A stretch of DNA of 64,000 bases from Apostichopus japonicus (GCF_037975245.1 NC_092562.1:17931521-17995520); one strand, 5' to 3'; shown: positions 42,012-57,100, counted from the stretch's first letter. Program-made: numbers and translations. Notes: generated from the letters alone by a model not told the origin.

Positions 42012-42338
42012 CTAGTTTCGAATGAGGTGTAACATAAGTGTTACACACCACCATCGATTCCAGAAAATAAACATACAGCTTGCTATACCGTCGGTAATTA
42101 GAGTAGACACTAGTGTACAGTCAATACATGCAGCTACGGTCATTACCCACAGCAAAATGTACATAGCAGCGATGGACATCTCAGGTCCAGCTGAAGATAA
42201 CAAGGTGTCATGTTTCATCACTATCTGCATTTTGTAGCGACAAGAAAAAACTTGACTTACAAGCAACAGAAAGTTACTTTCCAGAGGGCCACACGCGGTT
42301 TGAGGCGAGTCTTCGATGCCCTTAAGTCTTCTCCCCAT
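42012..42338 (-). other. 108-codon open frame, doubtful
   Basis: Ends at a stop at 42012. It contains a signal-anchor-like stretch (AAMYILLWVMTVAACIDC). Part of it lies in DNA absent from the partner copy at 17340-17520, and the shared part there has a stop and length changes. No family is recognised; probably chance. Confidence 0.15.
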
Positions 42339-42611
42339 TCAAATTTCTTTTCGATCTTCATATACCAGTATTTCTTAGGTTTCAGTTGTTTACAAAAGGA
42401 AGTATAAACATAACCAATGTCGTCCTTAGTTTGTCATTATTTTTTTATAAAAAACATCTTCGATTGCAAATCAAGGTATAGTGTTTTGGACCTTCCTTCA
42501 ATGATCTCAGCAGTACTAGATTCTCACACTCTATGAGAATGCCCTTGCAGTCGCACAGGCTAGTTCATTAGACTAACATAATTGTTTCTTAATGTACTCC
42601 TGGCAGTATTA

Positions 42612-42868
42612 GGGGTATGTATGAATTTGTATTGTCAGATCCTCCTGCAAGCAGGAACTCGCGAAGAAGCCTCATTGGCTTATCAAAGCCGCAAGCTGAC
42701 CGAAGGCAATCTCTTAGACTCATATTTAAACTCATATTTAGATTATGAATTGTCAACTGTCGACAACTCTGTAACAGGACGACATATATTAATCTTGGAG
42801 TAACTCCAACTCGGGTCCCTATGATTGAAAGGCACCGGCGTTAACCACTGAGCTAACACTCCTCGGGC
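42612..42868 (-). mobile_element. tRNA-derived SINE, copy 3
   Basis: Same body and head as 17745-18000. The minus strand has TTAGCTCAGTGGTTAACGCC (A-box-like) and a GACCCGAGTTGGAGTT B-box relic. It lies at the same place in the duplicated segment, so it is a co-duplicated copy and not an independent insertion. Confidence 0.6.
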
Positions 42869-43588
42869 TAACACTTCTGGGGTAATGATTGAAACAAATT
42901 ATAGTCAGTCTTCTTATTGAGCTGATTCTCCATATCAGGGATGTCACACATATTTCATATTTCTCAACAATTTGCAGTCAATACGGATGCTAAGTCAAGA
43001 TTTATCATCACACGGAAAAATACCCTACAAAGTAATAAGACTCTTAATAGTTTACAGTGACATAGCAAATAAGATATACGTAGACTGCTTTGATTCTTGT
43101 AACAGACTCGTACAGATATAGAAAAACACATTTTAAGTTTAAAAAAAGTGTACACGACATGCTGGGGTGAAATAGACTGTGATCTTTTTTCCTTCATAAT
43201 TAACGCCTTAAGCAAAAATACATTTTTCAATGCTTTCAATTGAAGCCTTTACCAATATATAATGAGGTTCATAGGTGCAATATCTCGCTTCAGTGACAAT
43301 GAGTTAACAGCCGAATTGACTGAAGGAACAATATCAGAGTAAAATCCGCTTCTTTGTTAAGTTTTGGTTTAACTACAATTTTGGTTTTGACTTTTTCCTT
43401 TAAAAGAGTTCAAACATATATCATAGAGCCTTTTTTGTTTTTCGATTAGGCTAAATCTATGAACTCAATGAACTATCCCCCCTGCCCTTTTCCATTAATG
43501 TTGTTAATGATTTGGATTTACCCAGCATAATAAAAGTAACATGTCAACTGAATGATAAATGATTTTCATGTCTTTTCACTGTATATAG

Positions 43589-44095
43589 TCACAGGAGCCG
43601 AGTAAGACGAAACTCTATGTTATCGCCGTAACAGGGACAATTGTCACTCTGTTGGTGTTATCGTTTGGTGTGTTCTACCTCGTGTTTTCTGAGCAGAATT
43701 CAAAGGTTGTGAACAACTTGACGACGGGAGGTGACGAACAAATCGTTTTGACCAGGGTAAGTTAAGAAACGGTAGCTTCGGCCAATTCGATGAAAAACAA
43801 TAAACTAGCCGAAAGCAATGTAGAACTTTCGACATTTGCTGTCTGATTTTGTTATCAATAGTTACCTTTACATTGCTCGATGAATAAAATATGGTGGTAT
43901 GGATGTGGGAATGTACAATACATGGGTTATTTCGTGCCAAAACATTGTAGATATCATTCCAATCTGAATACATATGAAGTGGATTTTGCCATGTATGATG
44001 GTATACCATGAAAAGAGAAAATAACGGCTGAGGGAAATATTCTGACCAAAGAGAATGTGAATGACGGATACACTATCACCATACACTATGGAAAG
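43589..44095 (+). pseudogene. Pseudogene E: BRICHOS-like exons 2 and 3
   Basis: The transmembrane exon 43589-43756 is intact (YVIAVTGTIVTLLVLSFG, donor GTAAGT). The next exon (43976-44095) has TGA where the paralogs have an Arg codon after YDGIP, and its acceptor AG is lost (ATAT instead of ACAG before GAA). No exons 1, 4 or 5 were found nearby. The block through about 45300 is an inverted copy of gene C (about 24310 down to 22240), from before the transmembrane exon array of gene C formed. Confidence 0.8.
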
Positions 44096-45300
44096 GTAAA
44101 AAACGTTGAAGACTGCTTCATGTTATGTTCGGTCGGTATCTTTACCGAACATAGCGATATAACTCAAAATAAGATTCAATTGATCAAACTAGGATACTCG
44201 TTCAGAAGTTGAATTCATATTATATTGAATGGAAATCGATCCTCAACATGTCGTCGATTAGAGACTTTGTTATCAGTCAGTTTAGCAGAATCCTGGTACG
44301 GTGAAGCAAGGAGAATATGGATCTCCACTCTACCACCCCCCCCCCCCGTTTTGTTAAATCTCACAAGTTCCCCTTTTCGAAAATTACATGTTTCGCGGAT
44401 TTTATATATCTCAATAGCGGAAAACATGCTGATAATCAGAAATAACTTTTCACTTCATCCCACCTTTGCCCTCCGTCTGACCTTTTATTCTGAAGGTCAT
44501 CAACGCACAATTTCCTATCACGTGACACTTTCCTACCAAAGTTGACGTTCGATATATTTGTTAAAGCTGTAAACAAGATTGTTTACAAGTATCAGCACAT
44601 AAGTGATATAATTTGGCATTTGACGTCAGTAAGCATGGCATCAAAATATTTCCACACGCAAGGTCCCAAAACACCGGCTGAGTCGTTTAAGACTGGTTTT
44701 GACAGAAGTTATTGCACAGAAGTTATATGTTTTATCTTTGACCCGTGACCTTTGACCTCATATATCATGGTAGCCATATGTTGCTAGTTTTTGGTATTCC
44801 TATTTAACTTGTGAAGGTTGCAGGTCAATTTAAGTAAAGTACAAACATCCCTTTCACTTAATTTGACCTTAGACCTTTCGTATTGCAATTCTGCAAGACA
44901 CAAGTTCCTTAGCATGGGGTGTCTTCCTACCACTGTGTGATGTTTGAGGATAAGCGACCGTTCAGCAAGAGTGTCTCTCACAAAATTGGAGATCTAATAG
45001 AAGCACGCGCAAAACGCAACTACTAGAACGCACAAACAGGCAGCTTTTCACCTCTCCTGCAGGCTTTTCAGCAAGGCAATCGTTGCTATTGTAACTGAGA
45101 TAACCATAAAAAACAACAACAACCAAAACATTACAATGCATCATTTTCCATATAGAGGTGGTGAGACAACAAATATAGTAGATGAGAATTATTTGTTCAT
45201 CAGCCCAGAGTATACATAATCCCTGGTCCACATCACATCTGCAATGAAACTGTTGGAGACGTACGGCCATATGTTCACATTGTTTTAATGTATGTAATAT
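44096..45300 (-). repeat. Inverted copy of gene C intron 3
   Basis: On the minus strand it follows 22257-23444 of gene C, for example the GAACAAATAATTCTCATCTA and GGTGTCTTCCTACCACTGTG segments. Exon 4 of gene C has no counterpart here. Confidence 0.75.
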
Positions 45301-48093
45301 TATGTAATTTTATCAACATTCATGCACCATTCGTTTTATATTCTGTACACCCTGCATGCTCCGAAAAGTGTGGGTTGGACAGTCAACAGTGGTTTAAATA
45401 GAGGGCGGGTTGGTAGATAGTAGAGATCATGAGTATATACTGAAAACAGATACCCGCGGTTTTGAACAAGACTAGACCGAACATGGCTGACATTCATAAT
45501 GGAAAAAAATTACCCCCTCGCTCAGTCGTTACAAATACGTACAAGAACACACGTACCATGCTATTCAGCGGCAGGTGATATGCTTTGCCTTTGTGCTGGA
45601 AGAGGGTGACATAATTATTTTGCCAATATTTATAAGCCTTTTTATTGATATTTGTTTGGCAAGGTATCCTTAGTAAGTTGAAGTATTATAAGCCTGAAGC
45701 AGGATGGTGATGCTATTCCATAAATACATAAATGAATTCTCCAATTGTAAACCAGGAAGTTTACCGTGAACTCCAGTATTGTCTTTTTACAGATATGTTT
45801 TGATCAGTGATTAATGTTTAACGCCGCCATCAGTGTTATTGTCTGTCACAATCACTTGGTGCTATCACGTTATGTAGTGGTTAAGGTGTTTAAAGGAGAT
45901 AGAAACCCAACTGCAGTTATTGGTCTATGTCATTGACACTTCCACACACAGCTAGGAAAAAATCTTATTCCATTTGGGAGATTTAAAATAATGAAATGAT
46001 CCTGCACAATCCAGGATGAAGACTTGATCAAGTCTAAATATAACATTATCAGTCCACACGTGCTTCAAATCTTTTTACGCTTGACACTAAATTAAACTTG
46101 CCCGAGGATCTGTCCGTAACACACCAGTATCGAAAAGAAAACGAGGAATATTGGGGCGCACTATAAGCATACACCACATTGCCAACAGAAAGGTGCTTTC
46201 GGCCTATACTGAAGTAGTTGCTTATAGTATACTTAGGGTATTAGCAAGACTAGAACACGCAGTACACAAGGACTAAACGGTTAACAATTGTTTGTGTACC
46301 AACTTCATGTGTTTGTGTTTGAGAAGTATAGTGGTCATCCATCAGCGCTATACAAAATCTTTGATTAGGCCACTAAGACCAGTCCTCTGGCGCCAACATA
46401 TTTTTCCTAAGCCGAGGAAATACCAGTGCGTCACGACAAGAAGTGTGAGACACCTTATTTTGTTTTATTTTTGGGCCCGTATAAAGAATTTTCTTTTATA
46501 CAAAACGGATAAGATGTTCTCCTTCAAGTAAAATGCCAAAATGCAGTAGGAGAATATATCTTTGACATGATATCAATCAAGATTATTGGTGGCTGCATGT
46601 TGAAGTGCATGAATGGAAGCACATGTGGTGCAAATTGGGTCAGTTGAGGCGATTTAAGACCCCTTTAGCCCTCCCAGCAAATAAATTGGGATAATATTTT
46701 ACCATCCAGATTATACCGTATTCCTCCTTCAACGATTTCATGTAGAACTGTGGTGTAAGAGGGGTTTTTCGCAACGATTAAGCTCTAAAATGTACTACCT
46801 GGCGTCTTCCCTCTCAACGCGAAATCCCAACATGAATCACTACTTAGGTTAGATTTATGACCATTTCCCCCCTCAAAAAGCAAGCGAGCTAAAGGTCACC
46901 TAAAAGCTAGCTTGACGTAGGGGTGGGTCAGAGGGGGTCTACAGTCACCACGAGGCCCGGGGTCAAGTAAGGGGCCCGGGGAAATACGGAGGGCCCTGGG
47001 GAATATCAAATGAAGAATAAGGTATTCTGATACTCACAATGTAAGAGTGGGTCACGTGACATAACTGCCCACGTGGCTCGATCTGGCTCACAATTCCTTT
47101 GCCTATAAGTGTTAATAATGTAGAGCTACTACTGCACAAGCAGAATGAAGATAAATGCGTACACATGTGAGTTGAAAAATCTAAGGAAAATATATTCATT
47201 CAAACGGCAGTAAAATATTCATTGTGCATTGGTACATGAAAGTAAGTACGCACATTTATAAATCGAGAAATACCCCACAACCCGTTAGACTCCAGTATTA
47301 ATTGCGATAATGATATGTAAAATACACTGAATATTCATTATTTTCTCCATAATGATACACCCACTAGTTTTTCTTCATAAAGACTACATCTTAGCAAATA
47401 AGTGTTAAGAGAACAAGAAATTAATCTTCAAACATACATAAATACATACACATTCACACATTGAGAGATGGATGAATTCTTAGATTATAGGTTAGAAAAT
47501 ATTATGCTTCCGTTAAGTTTTCAGTTAGTTCGAACAATTTCGCTATGCTCTATGATATGTACTCTCAAAATACGCTTCAGAGCACTTGTACTGACAGCAT
47601 TAACAGGTCCTATAACCTTTATCTGCTAGAAACCGGATTCATACTTATCATATGTCGATACAATTGCTTTGAAGCATGACATGAAAACTCACTATATAAC
47701 GATTGTCTACAATTTCCTCCCTCATTACTGTGAGGAAGTGAAAAGAATTCTGAGAAAAGTAAATGTAATCAAAAGTCCATTAGGGTGGCAACGTCTGTGG
47801 TACTTCGTGGCATCAACTTAAAAATAATTTAACAGTTACAAGGGCTGGCAATATTTGTTATATGGAGATGTAACAGGTCAACACAGTAATAAGAATTCTG
47901 ACTTTTAGTAACGTCACTATTTTAGTATACAGTACAGAAAGGAGTTATAAACAACCTGTAGCTAAACTTTATTGTAAGAAGCCCCAATACACACCGATTC
48001 CTGTTAGTTGTAAGACAACACTATTATAAATTTTAAAAAGGGGATTACAATGGTATTGTTTTAAAATAATTTTACATATGATTTCAACGAGCT
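45301..48093. other. Non-coding interval between pseudogene E and gene D
   Basis: No supported gene. It contains one copy of the GACTTGATCAAGTC palindromic repeat (46003-46080, as at 28496 and 29033) and a GC-rich island near 46920-47000. Confidence 0.4.
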
Positions 48094-48099
48094 TTTATT
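48094..48099 (-). terminator. Possible polyadenylation signal of gene D
   Basis: AATAAA on the minus strand, 15 bases after the gene D stop. A second AATAAA lies near 47970, which would leave a more usual 3' UTR length. Confidence 0.3.
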
Positions 48100-48113
48100 G
48101 TTAACTCCTCCGA

Positions 48114-51100
48114 TTAACAAACAGTAATAAAGTAGGTTTCGCAATCTGTTACTATCACCCATAGTTCACATGGTACTACTGGTACTACATTCGCTTGCTG
48201 TCTTACTGCCGCTCGCACAATCCGTGTATCTTGGTTGCTCATTGGCTCAACCCAGAAGGATAAACTATCAATACATTGATCAGCTGTATTGATTAACTTG
48301 AGGAAACCAGCTGGTATCGGTTGTAATTGTTCTGCATACATCCTTGCATTGGAATGATTCAGTACCTACATCGAAAACAAAAAATCATTTTAAAGTTATA
48401 TCGATTAAATTCAGTCGCTTTTTCAACGGTTGAGAAACATAAGTAATAACAACATGTAAATACTCCAAATTAACATTCTTATAAGAAAACAAGATTTACA
48501 AGGTACTAACTTGAAATGATACATATCACCTATTAAATTTTCTAAAGTACAATTGACAATAATGAAATATTTCTGCTTTTAAGTTGACATCAACATATTG
48601 AGGTCATCTCACAAAAGTTTTGCTTTTCCTTGAGGGAGAGGGGTATTCATTGAGATACTTGATTATCGGACTATCAAGGCATAATGACAATGCCAATATT
48701 TTAAAATAATCTTGCGTGTTCAAATATAAATACAAGACTGTAATTTATACTTATCAGTTATTTAAAGGTGTTTGATTTTCTCTACTAACTTGACATTCGG
48801 AAAAGTTCAAATATGAAGATATTCCTGTTTCAATCCACATCATCTATTTACATATAGGGTCAGTCAATGTAGACTACAGATGAGATGTTTCATCTTTTCA
48901 CATTTCGATTTGACTCAAAGTTATAGTTTCGACAAACAAAGAAGATGAGCTTTATCACAAATAGTTCTTTAGAGTCGCTGCATATGATGACGTATCACGA
49001 TGACCAGCCTAGATAATTCGCATGAGTGCAAGAGTGGACTGATATCGGACTGACTGTAGCCTTACTAGGTTTTGTGGCATATGGCGAGATAGACTGGGAC
49101 CATATGAGTAAACTGTATGATAACATATATGCAGTTACCTATTTAGGAAAAGGATTTTTAAAATGTTTTCCATTCTCATAATAGCAATGATCATATCATT
49201 CGAACAATGGAAAGACGAAACCAGTTACCTTTGTTCTTCACCACCCCCCCCCCCCCTCCCTCCCTCTCCAACCAGCTTGGTGAGGGGAAATGCAAACACC
49301 TCATGATAATGTTGGTTTGATTAGTCTCTGACCCAGTCTCTTGTTTTCGTAACAAAGAAATGGTGGCAAATTTCTAATTTATCACCTTTTCGCGTCAGCA
49401 ACAACTGGTTTAGTTTTACAAACAAACAAAGGTCGTCATCATGAATATATATCAACATCCCACCCTCTCTCACCCTCACCCTCTCTCTACCTCCACCTCC
49501 ACCTCTCTCCACCTCGCACGCTCTCTGTCTCTCCACCCACCACGCCTTCCTCCTGATCTCCTCCTTAACGATAAGGATATCTTTCTTACCTTATCGGAAG
49601 ATGAATCAGCCTCTCGAAAGAAGAAGGGGAGAATATTGTCTAAATTATCCACAGTCATATCTCCAGGGTAGTCTTCGAGTGGAGTGAAGTAGCAATTGTT
49701 GTTTTTCAGATCTTTAATCATGATGATGTTCTAAATCAAAACGAGAAAGACAAAAGTAGAAAGAAAGAATTCATAAAAGCTCTTAAGTTTCAGTCATTAA
49801 AAGTAGCCAGTGGATACCATGGAAACTCTACGCTCTATATCCCTTCCCATAACAAAAAGCGAAACATCTATAATGAATGATTCAAGCTGACATTGATGCT
49901 TTAGTATGTCTTATGGTTTGATCAATTGTAATGTAAGTTTGATTCTTTACATTTCGTAATTTTGATAAAATGTTGCTACATAAAAAAAAGGAAAAAAAAG
50001 CTATCAGTATTACCTTGTCATGGTCAAATGTGGCAGTATATCCGTCGTTCAAATTCTCTATGATCAGAATATTTCCCTCGACCATCATTTTTTCGTTTCT
50101 TGGAACGCCATCAGACATTTCAAAAGCCACTTCCTGTAAACAGAATAAGACATCATTCTTGTCAGTTTTCATTCATTAATTTACACAGAGGTAACTGCAT
50201 ATACATCGACACTAAATACATGTGGAAACAATGCATCCATACTCCCTCACCACATCCAGTCCCACGATGTATCGCTGCCTACTCTTCTTCATCCTTCGTG
50301 CACCCTTGCCCATTCATATTCATCCTTCATCACCCAAGCCCCACCCTAACTCTGCCATCGCAATATTTTGATAGTAAAACTGATATCGGTTTATGGTAAT
50401 AATCGATCTTTCATTCAAAATTGTAGTATTTCATCAGTGTGAAGTTTATTTTAATATCCGAAGTATACATTGATTTCCTTTACCTTTCATATTGTTTTGC
50501 ACTTAGACCTAATTGTCGTTAGGTTTCTTTACTAACCCTTATTATAACTACTTGATCTCCATCTCCCGTCGTCAAGTTGTTCACAACCTTTGGATTCTGC
50601 GCAGAAAACACGAGGTAGAACACACCAAACGATAACACCAACAGAGTGACAATTGTCACTGTTACGGCGATAACATAGAGTTTCGTCTTACTCGGCTCCT
50701 GTGACTATATACAGTGAAAAGACATGAAAATCATTTAATACATTCAATTGACCTTTTATATGTATATTATACTTGTGAAATATGCAACTCAAAACGAGCC
50801 AATCCATGAACATCTTTAAAGGGGTTATAAAATGGGAAAAACTTCTTTATTATCGTATTCTGTACACTCGAAGCTTTCCAATGATACCCAATTCGTGTCA
50901 AACGAAGCTTGCATCCTCGAGGACTAAACGATCAAAAATTCGAGGGTAATAAAACTTTATAAAAATTGTTGTATTTACGGTAATGCGGCGTGACGTCAGT
51001 CGAGCATCTCAGCTCACTTCCGAGACGCTATGTTTACATTCTTAAACGTCTGAGAACACACAATATTACACTGTTGCAGTGCTCCGTAGTATAATTGAGA

Positions 51101-54100
51101 TTTGGTGTTTGGAGTTTTGTTTTTACGTAAATTTATCTCGTAACTGTTAAATATGCCGAGCCGATATGTGGTTGCAGGTTGCTCCACCACAAGTAAAAAA
51201 GGATTTCTACTGCACGCTTTTCCAAAAGATGACAGAAAACGAAGAATTTGAACAAGACTCGTTCAAAACACTACACAAACACAACGTTACGAGTGCCTGT
51301 AGGCCTATACTGTTGCCAAATTACTTGTTATGACAATGGCCTAGGCCTCCTTGATGCAGCAAATGACGATTTTTTTGTTTGGTTACATAGTATTTTGCAC
51401 TAAACTTAAAGTTTAAATTTCCTAAAATTACGCACAAATCGAAAAGGAGATGTTAGGGATTTTATTCGGTTGTGAAAGGTTCCACGAATATTTATATGGT
51501 CAAAAGTCAGTCAAAGTCGAAACCGATCACAAGCCCTTAGAGGCGATATTTACAAAACCGTTGTACCAAACTCCCCACAGGCTTCAACATATGCTTTTGA
51601 AAGGTCAAAGTACCCTTTGTCAGTTAATTACAAACCTGGTAAAGAATTATACATAGCTGACACGTTGTCTAGGTGTAGCTTGGCAGAAATAGCTGATGAT
51701 CTAGGAGAGAAAGAATTTGAAATAGCTCAGAAGCCTCAGATTCAGATGCTTCCTATGTCAAATGATAAGTTAATGAAACTAAGACAACTCACAGTAGAGG
51801 ACAGTAGTTTGCAAACTCTTGTGAAATATATCGGAGAGGGTTGGCCTGAGACATGGTCAGAACTTCCAGTCTGCGCAAGGCCTTATTAGAGCTACAAGCA
51901 TGAAACTACTGTCAATGACGACATACTATTCAGGGGTGATAAAGTTATCGTTCCACTTCAAATGAGGCGTGACATTCTTGCGCAAATTCATAGCGCTCAT
52001 TTTGGCATTGAAAATGCAAACGAACTTGAAGGGCCAGGGATGTTCTGTTCTGGCCTCAGATGAATGCAGATATTGAAGATCTTATATCTAAATGTGAGAT
52101 TTGTAACAAATACAGAAATCAAATCTCCAAAGAACCCCTGATGCCGCATGATGTTCCAACAAGGCCATGGGAAAAACTTGGTGCAGATTTGTTTGAATGG
52201 AGGGGTAAAGATTTTTTAATTTTGATTGACTACTATAATTCTGGATATTTTGAAATGGCACATCTCCCAAACACCAAAAGCGAAACTGTAATAACAAATT
52301 TGAAGTCTCAATTTGCACGACATGGGATACCAGACACACTTGTAAGTGACAACGGGCCACAATTTAGCAGTAATTGTTTTTCTGAATTTTCACAAGTTTG
52401 TTTCAATTTCACCATACAACTTCTAGTCCGTACCACCCTCAGTCGAATGGTATGACCGAAAAAGCTGCGCAGATAGCTAAGGGTTTGCTTACAATGACAA
52501 AAGAGTATTGTCAAGGCCCCCATTGCTTGAGTATCGCATTACCCCCATAGACGACATCCTCGGGTCACCCGCCCAACGACTATTTGGACGCAGAACTAAA
52601 ACAAGGCTACCCACTAGTGAACGGCTCCTGCAATCCCGTATATTGAAACCGGACACTGTAACCAAACGACTTGCTGAAAAACGACAAACGCAGAAAACCT
52701 ACTTTGACAGGCAAGCAAGACCCCTAGCCCAACTATATCCCGGTGAAAACATAAGAATGCAAACAGAAAAGGGGTGGGTCCCAGCAATAGTGATTTCTCG
52801 AACTGGTCAACCCCGCTCATACATTGTCGAAACACTTGATGGTACAAATTATTGTCGAAATCGTAAACACTTTCGTAAAACTAAGGAAAACTATGACTCA
52901 TTAAAACTGCTAGACATGCAGCTTGTTGACCCAGAAAGTGAGGAGAGAGACATGCGAGAGAATACTGAGACTAAATAATTGAAGAGATACGTAGAAGCAC
53001 TAGACTAAAGACAAAACATGTCTGGGCGAAGGACTACATCATGTAAATAAGATATTCTTAATCTTTGTATTTAACCACTATAATGATTGTATTTAACGAC
53101 TATGTTAAAATTTCATGTAGTCATTGTATTTAATACACTGGTTGTTGTGACATCATCTAACTTACAAAGAAAGGGAGATGTTACATATTGTACTGCAACC
53201 TGCAGTTTAGACCAACCACTGCCAGTCCTGCCTGGATGTTACATGCCTACCCTGACCCCAGCCACCATCCTAGACTATCTATGCCCATATATGGATTTAA
53301 GAGTAAATGAGCTTATATAACAGATTGTTCTACTATAGTACTATATACAGAGATACGGGATTATTACTATGGAATACAATGCCTTAACAACTGGAATAAC
53401 CTGTCTTGTGTTATTATTAGATTATAGTTATTTATTAATTAACTAACAAGATTACACAGTACACTATACTAGGCTACCATTCGGGCGTTTACAATAGCGT
53501 CTCTCGAGGTTGGGCAAGAAGGTCGATATTTTCTAACGATGACTCTCATTTGTTACCTCTAGGTCCGATTGCGAATTTTAACCAATCACAATAATTTTTA
53601 TATGTACAGAATCTGTCATTCATTTGTAATGCATATTCAATTTAGACAAAGATGAGGGCCAGTGTTACAGAGACACAATTGAACTTTCAATTATGGGAGT
53701 TTCAAAAGCCAGAAGACGCAACATGTTGCCATGTGTGTTTTACGTGTGACTTTTGGTTTCAAAAGTTACGTAGTTCTACATTTTTAACCCCCAAAGTCCG
53801 ATTGTGCCATACTAAATAGAAACTAGAAAACCACTGAGATATAAAGATATTTATTCCACCTTTCTAAAGATGTATTAGACAAAGTGTAATGAAATGAGAA
53901 AAGAACTGTTATCGGTGAAGAAAAACATGGCCTAACATTAAGTCAACTGGGGTGGTGAGTAACTGTTGTGACTTTCCGCCGTTGTATAAGTAAGAGCGCT
54001 GGGGAATTGATATGTTTGTTACATTTCATATTTGGCAACTTGCGGTAAAAGAGACAATATTGGGTACGATATACTGAAGTCAAAATTTTGAAACCTTCAG

Positions 54101-57100
54101 AGCGTGTTGTTTCAAATCACACTTTGTTCAATTCCGTAAGGACGCAAGAACGGGGAAGAATGATGTTATAACACTCATATTGTTGTTCTGTTTATTTAAT
54201 AAGTTTGGTTTGGGTAAAATTACTCTAAGATCTCTTTGTTGTAATGTAAAATATCCTATTTTCATATATTTATTGATAAGAAAAAGTGTTGTTATTATCA
54301 ACAGAGCATGACTAAATGAAGGGAGAAATCGCTATCAGTTTAGGACCTGCAGCTCTGATGACCCGCATGCCGCTCAAGTAACTAACGAAGTTTCTCAGGT
54401 TACTACTCACTTATTTGCTTTAATCTAGTCGCCTGAAAAGACACAATCAGATGATATAATCTGATGTACTAATGACAACACAATGAGGTACATTTATGCA
54501 AAAGCAAAGTATACTAACACTTTGTCTTAACGAATATTAATCATTCAAACGGCATAGCAAATACCGACTTTATGTTGCCGTGAGTTTAAAAGTTTAGTTT
54601 AGTTTAGTTTAGTAGAAAAAAAGATCAGGAGGGACACTTAAGTCCCCATCAAGGACCCTATAGAGAGAGAAAAAAACTGAAGACAAAAACACTCAGACCC
54701 GATTACAATGCTTAACGTGTTTTTCCAAAGCATTCTTTAACCCATTGACACTACTTGCAAGTACAACTTTCTCAGGCAAACCATACCACTCATTCACAAC
54801 CCTATTAAAAAAAAAGTTATGCCGAATATTAATCCGACTATTAATCCTATGCGTTTTTGGAGTTTAGGACAATGACCTCTGGTACAACTACTGTTAGCAA
54901 ACATAAAAAAGTCCGTAAAGGATAAATTGTCGAAACCATACACAATCTTGAAAACCTGGATCAAGTCCCCACGTAACCTCCTAAGCTCCAGTGTAGTGAG
55001 ATTCAACAGTTGTTACCGCCTATAATAAGGAACCCTCTTTAAGGATCTCATCAATCTAGTAGCTCTCCTCTGGACCTTTTCAAGTACTTCCTTATCCTTA
55101 GTAAAATATGGGTTCCAAGCCTGCAAAGCATACTCCAGATGAGGCCTAACCAACTGCTTAAAAAGCCTAACTACGATGTCCTCTTTCAGAAAACTGAAGT
55201 TCCTCTTGATCATACCTAAAACCCTATTACCTCTTTTAGCAGCTTGAAGACAATGTTTAGAAGGTTGGAGAGATGAGTCAATTTAGATACCTAGGTCTCT
55301 TTCAACAGAGACCTCCTGTAACTCCACACCATTAAGATTGTATGCAAACTTTTGGTTACTACTACCAATGTGCATTACCTTGCATTTAGCAATAATAAAA
55401 AGCATTTGCCACCCCTGAGACCAGGAAAAAACCTTATCCAAATCCGTTTGAAACTTCTCAGAATCGCTTTTGGAAGAGACCTCAGAATACAATTTGGTGT
55501 CATCAGCAAACTTCTTAGCTGTACACAAAATATCTCCGTCGATGTCATTTATATAGACAACAAACAACAAGGGACCCAATACAGACCCTTGTGGAACCCC
55601 ACTAGTAACGCCCTGCCAAGAAGAAGCACAGTCTTTAATTACCACCCTCTGTTTACTATTACCAAGCCAATTCTCCATCCAAGACAGTAAATTCCCAATG
55701 AAACCCATACTCTTCAGCCTAAGTAAAAGACGATGGTGGGGAACTTTATCAAAGGCCTTCTGGAAATCCAGGAACACAACATCTACAGACTTCTGCCTAT
55801 TTAGTGAGCTTGTCACATCTTCCATAAACTCAAGAATATTAGTGAGACAAGACCTTTTTTGCCAAAAGCCATGTTGAAACTCTCTGATCAAAGACTGACT
55901 GCTAAAGTGACAGACCATAGACTTTTTAATAATAGACTCCATGACCTTACAAACAACACTAGTGAGACTAACGGGACTCTAATTACAGGGCTTAGACTTA
56001 TCACCTTTCTTGAAAATTGGGGGTAATATTAGCACATATCCAGTCCTTAGGAACATAACCTTCATTCATAAATTTACTAAAAACCAATGACAGTGGAACG
56101 CAGAAACGGTGTGCAAAAGTCTTCAACAAATAAGGATGGATTGCATCCGGTCCAGAAGCTTTAGAAACATTTAGACGAAGCAGCTCCTTTAAGACAACCT
56201 CATCCGAAAATAAGACCTTATCCAGTTTAGGCCTATCACTGCCCCTTAATAATCAGGAATACTACTCATATCTTCCCTTGTAAAAACCGACACAAAATAG
56301 TTGTTTAAAAGATCTGCAAGATCCTGACTATCAGTAACTATATTATCAGCCTGTGGTGCCCTAAGAGAAACAATTGCATCTTTAACTTTCTGCTTTGACC
56401 TGACATAAGAAAAGAAGGCCTTTGGGTTATCCTTAATTTTTAGGGCAATGCTACTTTCGAAATTCATTTTTGCATCAGAGACTAAGCATTCTACCTTCAG
56501 CTGATGAATTTTAAACTTGGCCAGAAGAGATTCAGATTTAGTCCTCCTAAACAACTTTCAAACAACATTCTACGTTTTTGCCTAATTGCACATCTAACTT
56601 TCTTATTCATCCAGTGAGGCATACTGCTTTTATGAAGACGATTCTTCCACGGAACATGATTTTCCATAATGACCTTTAATTTATCAGCTAAATAAATCCA
56701 AGACTGAGAAGCACTCATATCTCTAAACAAATTAATCCAATCTGTACCCTTTAGTAAAGTTTCAATTGCCTCTGTATCTGATCTCGAAAATCAGGAACTT
56801 TTTCCTTGCTAACAGAATTTACGACTTTGCAAACAACATCAAAAGCTAGTATATCATGATCACTAGTTCCTAGTTTTCCTAGACCCGTCAAATCCACAAC
56901 ATTGCTTGGATCATAACTCAAAACAAGATCCGGGATGCTATCCCCCCTAGTAGGGAAAGTAACATGTTGATGTAAAAAGCAATCTTGAACAACATCTAGA
57001 AAGTAACTACCCTTCCTACCACTGGAACCATCTATCCAATTAATGTCAGGAAAATTAAAGTCGCCCATTATAACAAAATCACCTTTAGCAGCCTTTCTAA

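Larger units (their letters stand above)
41022..43083 (+). repeat. Duplicated segment, copy 2 (partner 16795-18205)
   Basis: Direct copy of 16795-18205 with an inserted element at 41387-41815 and about 210 additional bases near 42165-42375. The 89-codon frame at 41026-41295 is not open in the partner copy, which argues against a conserved gene there. Confidence 0.75.

Noticed and set aside
49321-49721. Arg/Glu-rich extension of gene D exon 4
   Set aside because: Read-through of the GTAAG donor at 49589 into a CT-rich intron; the paralogs splice at the same point.
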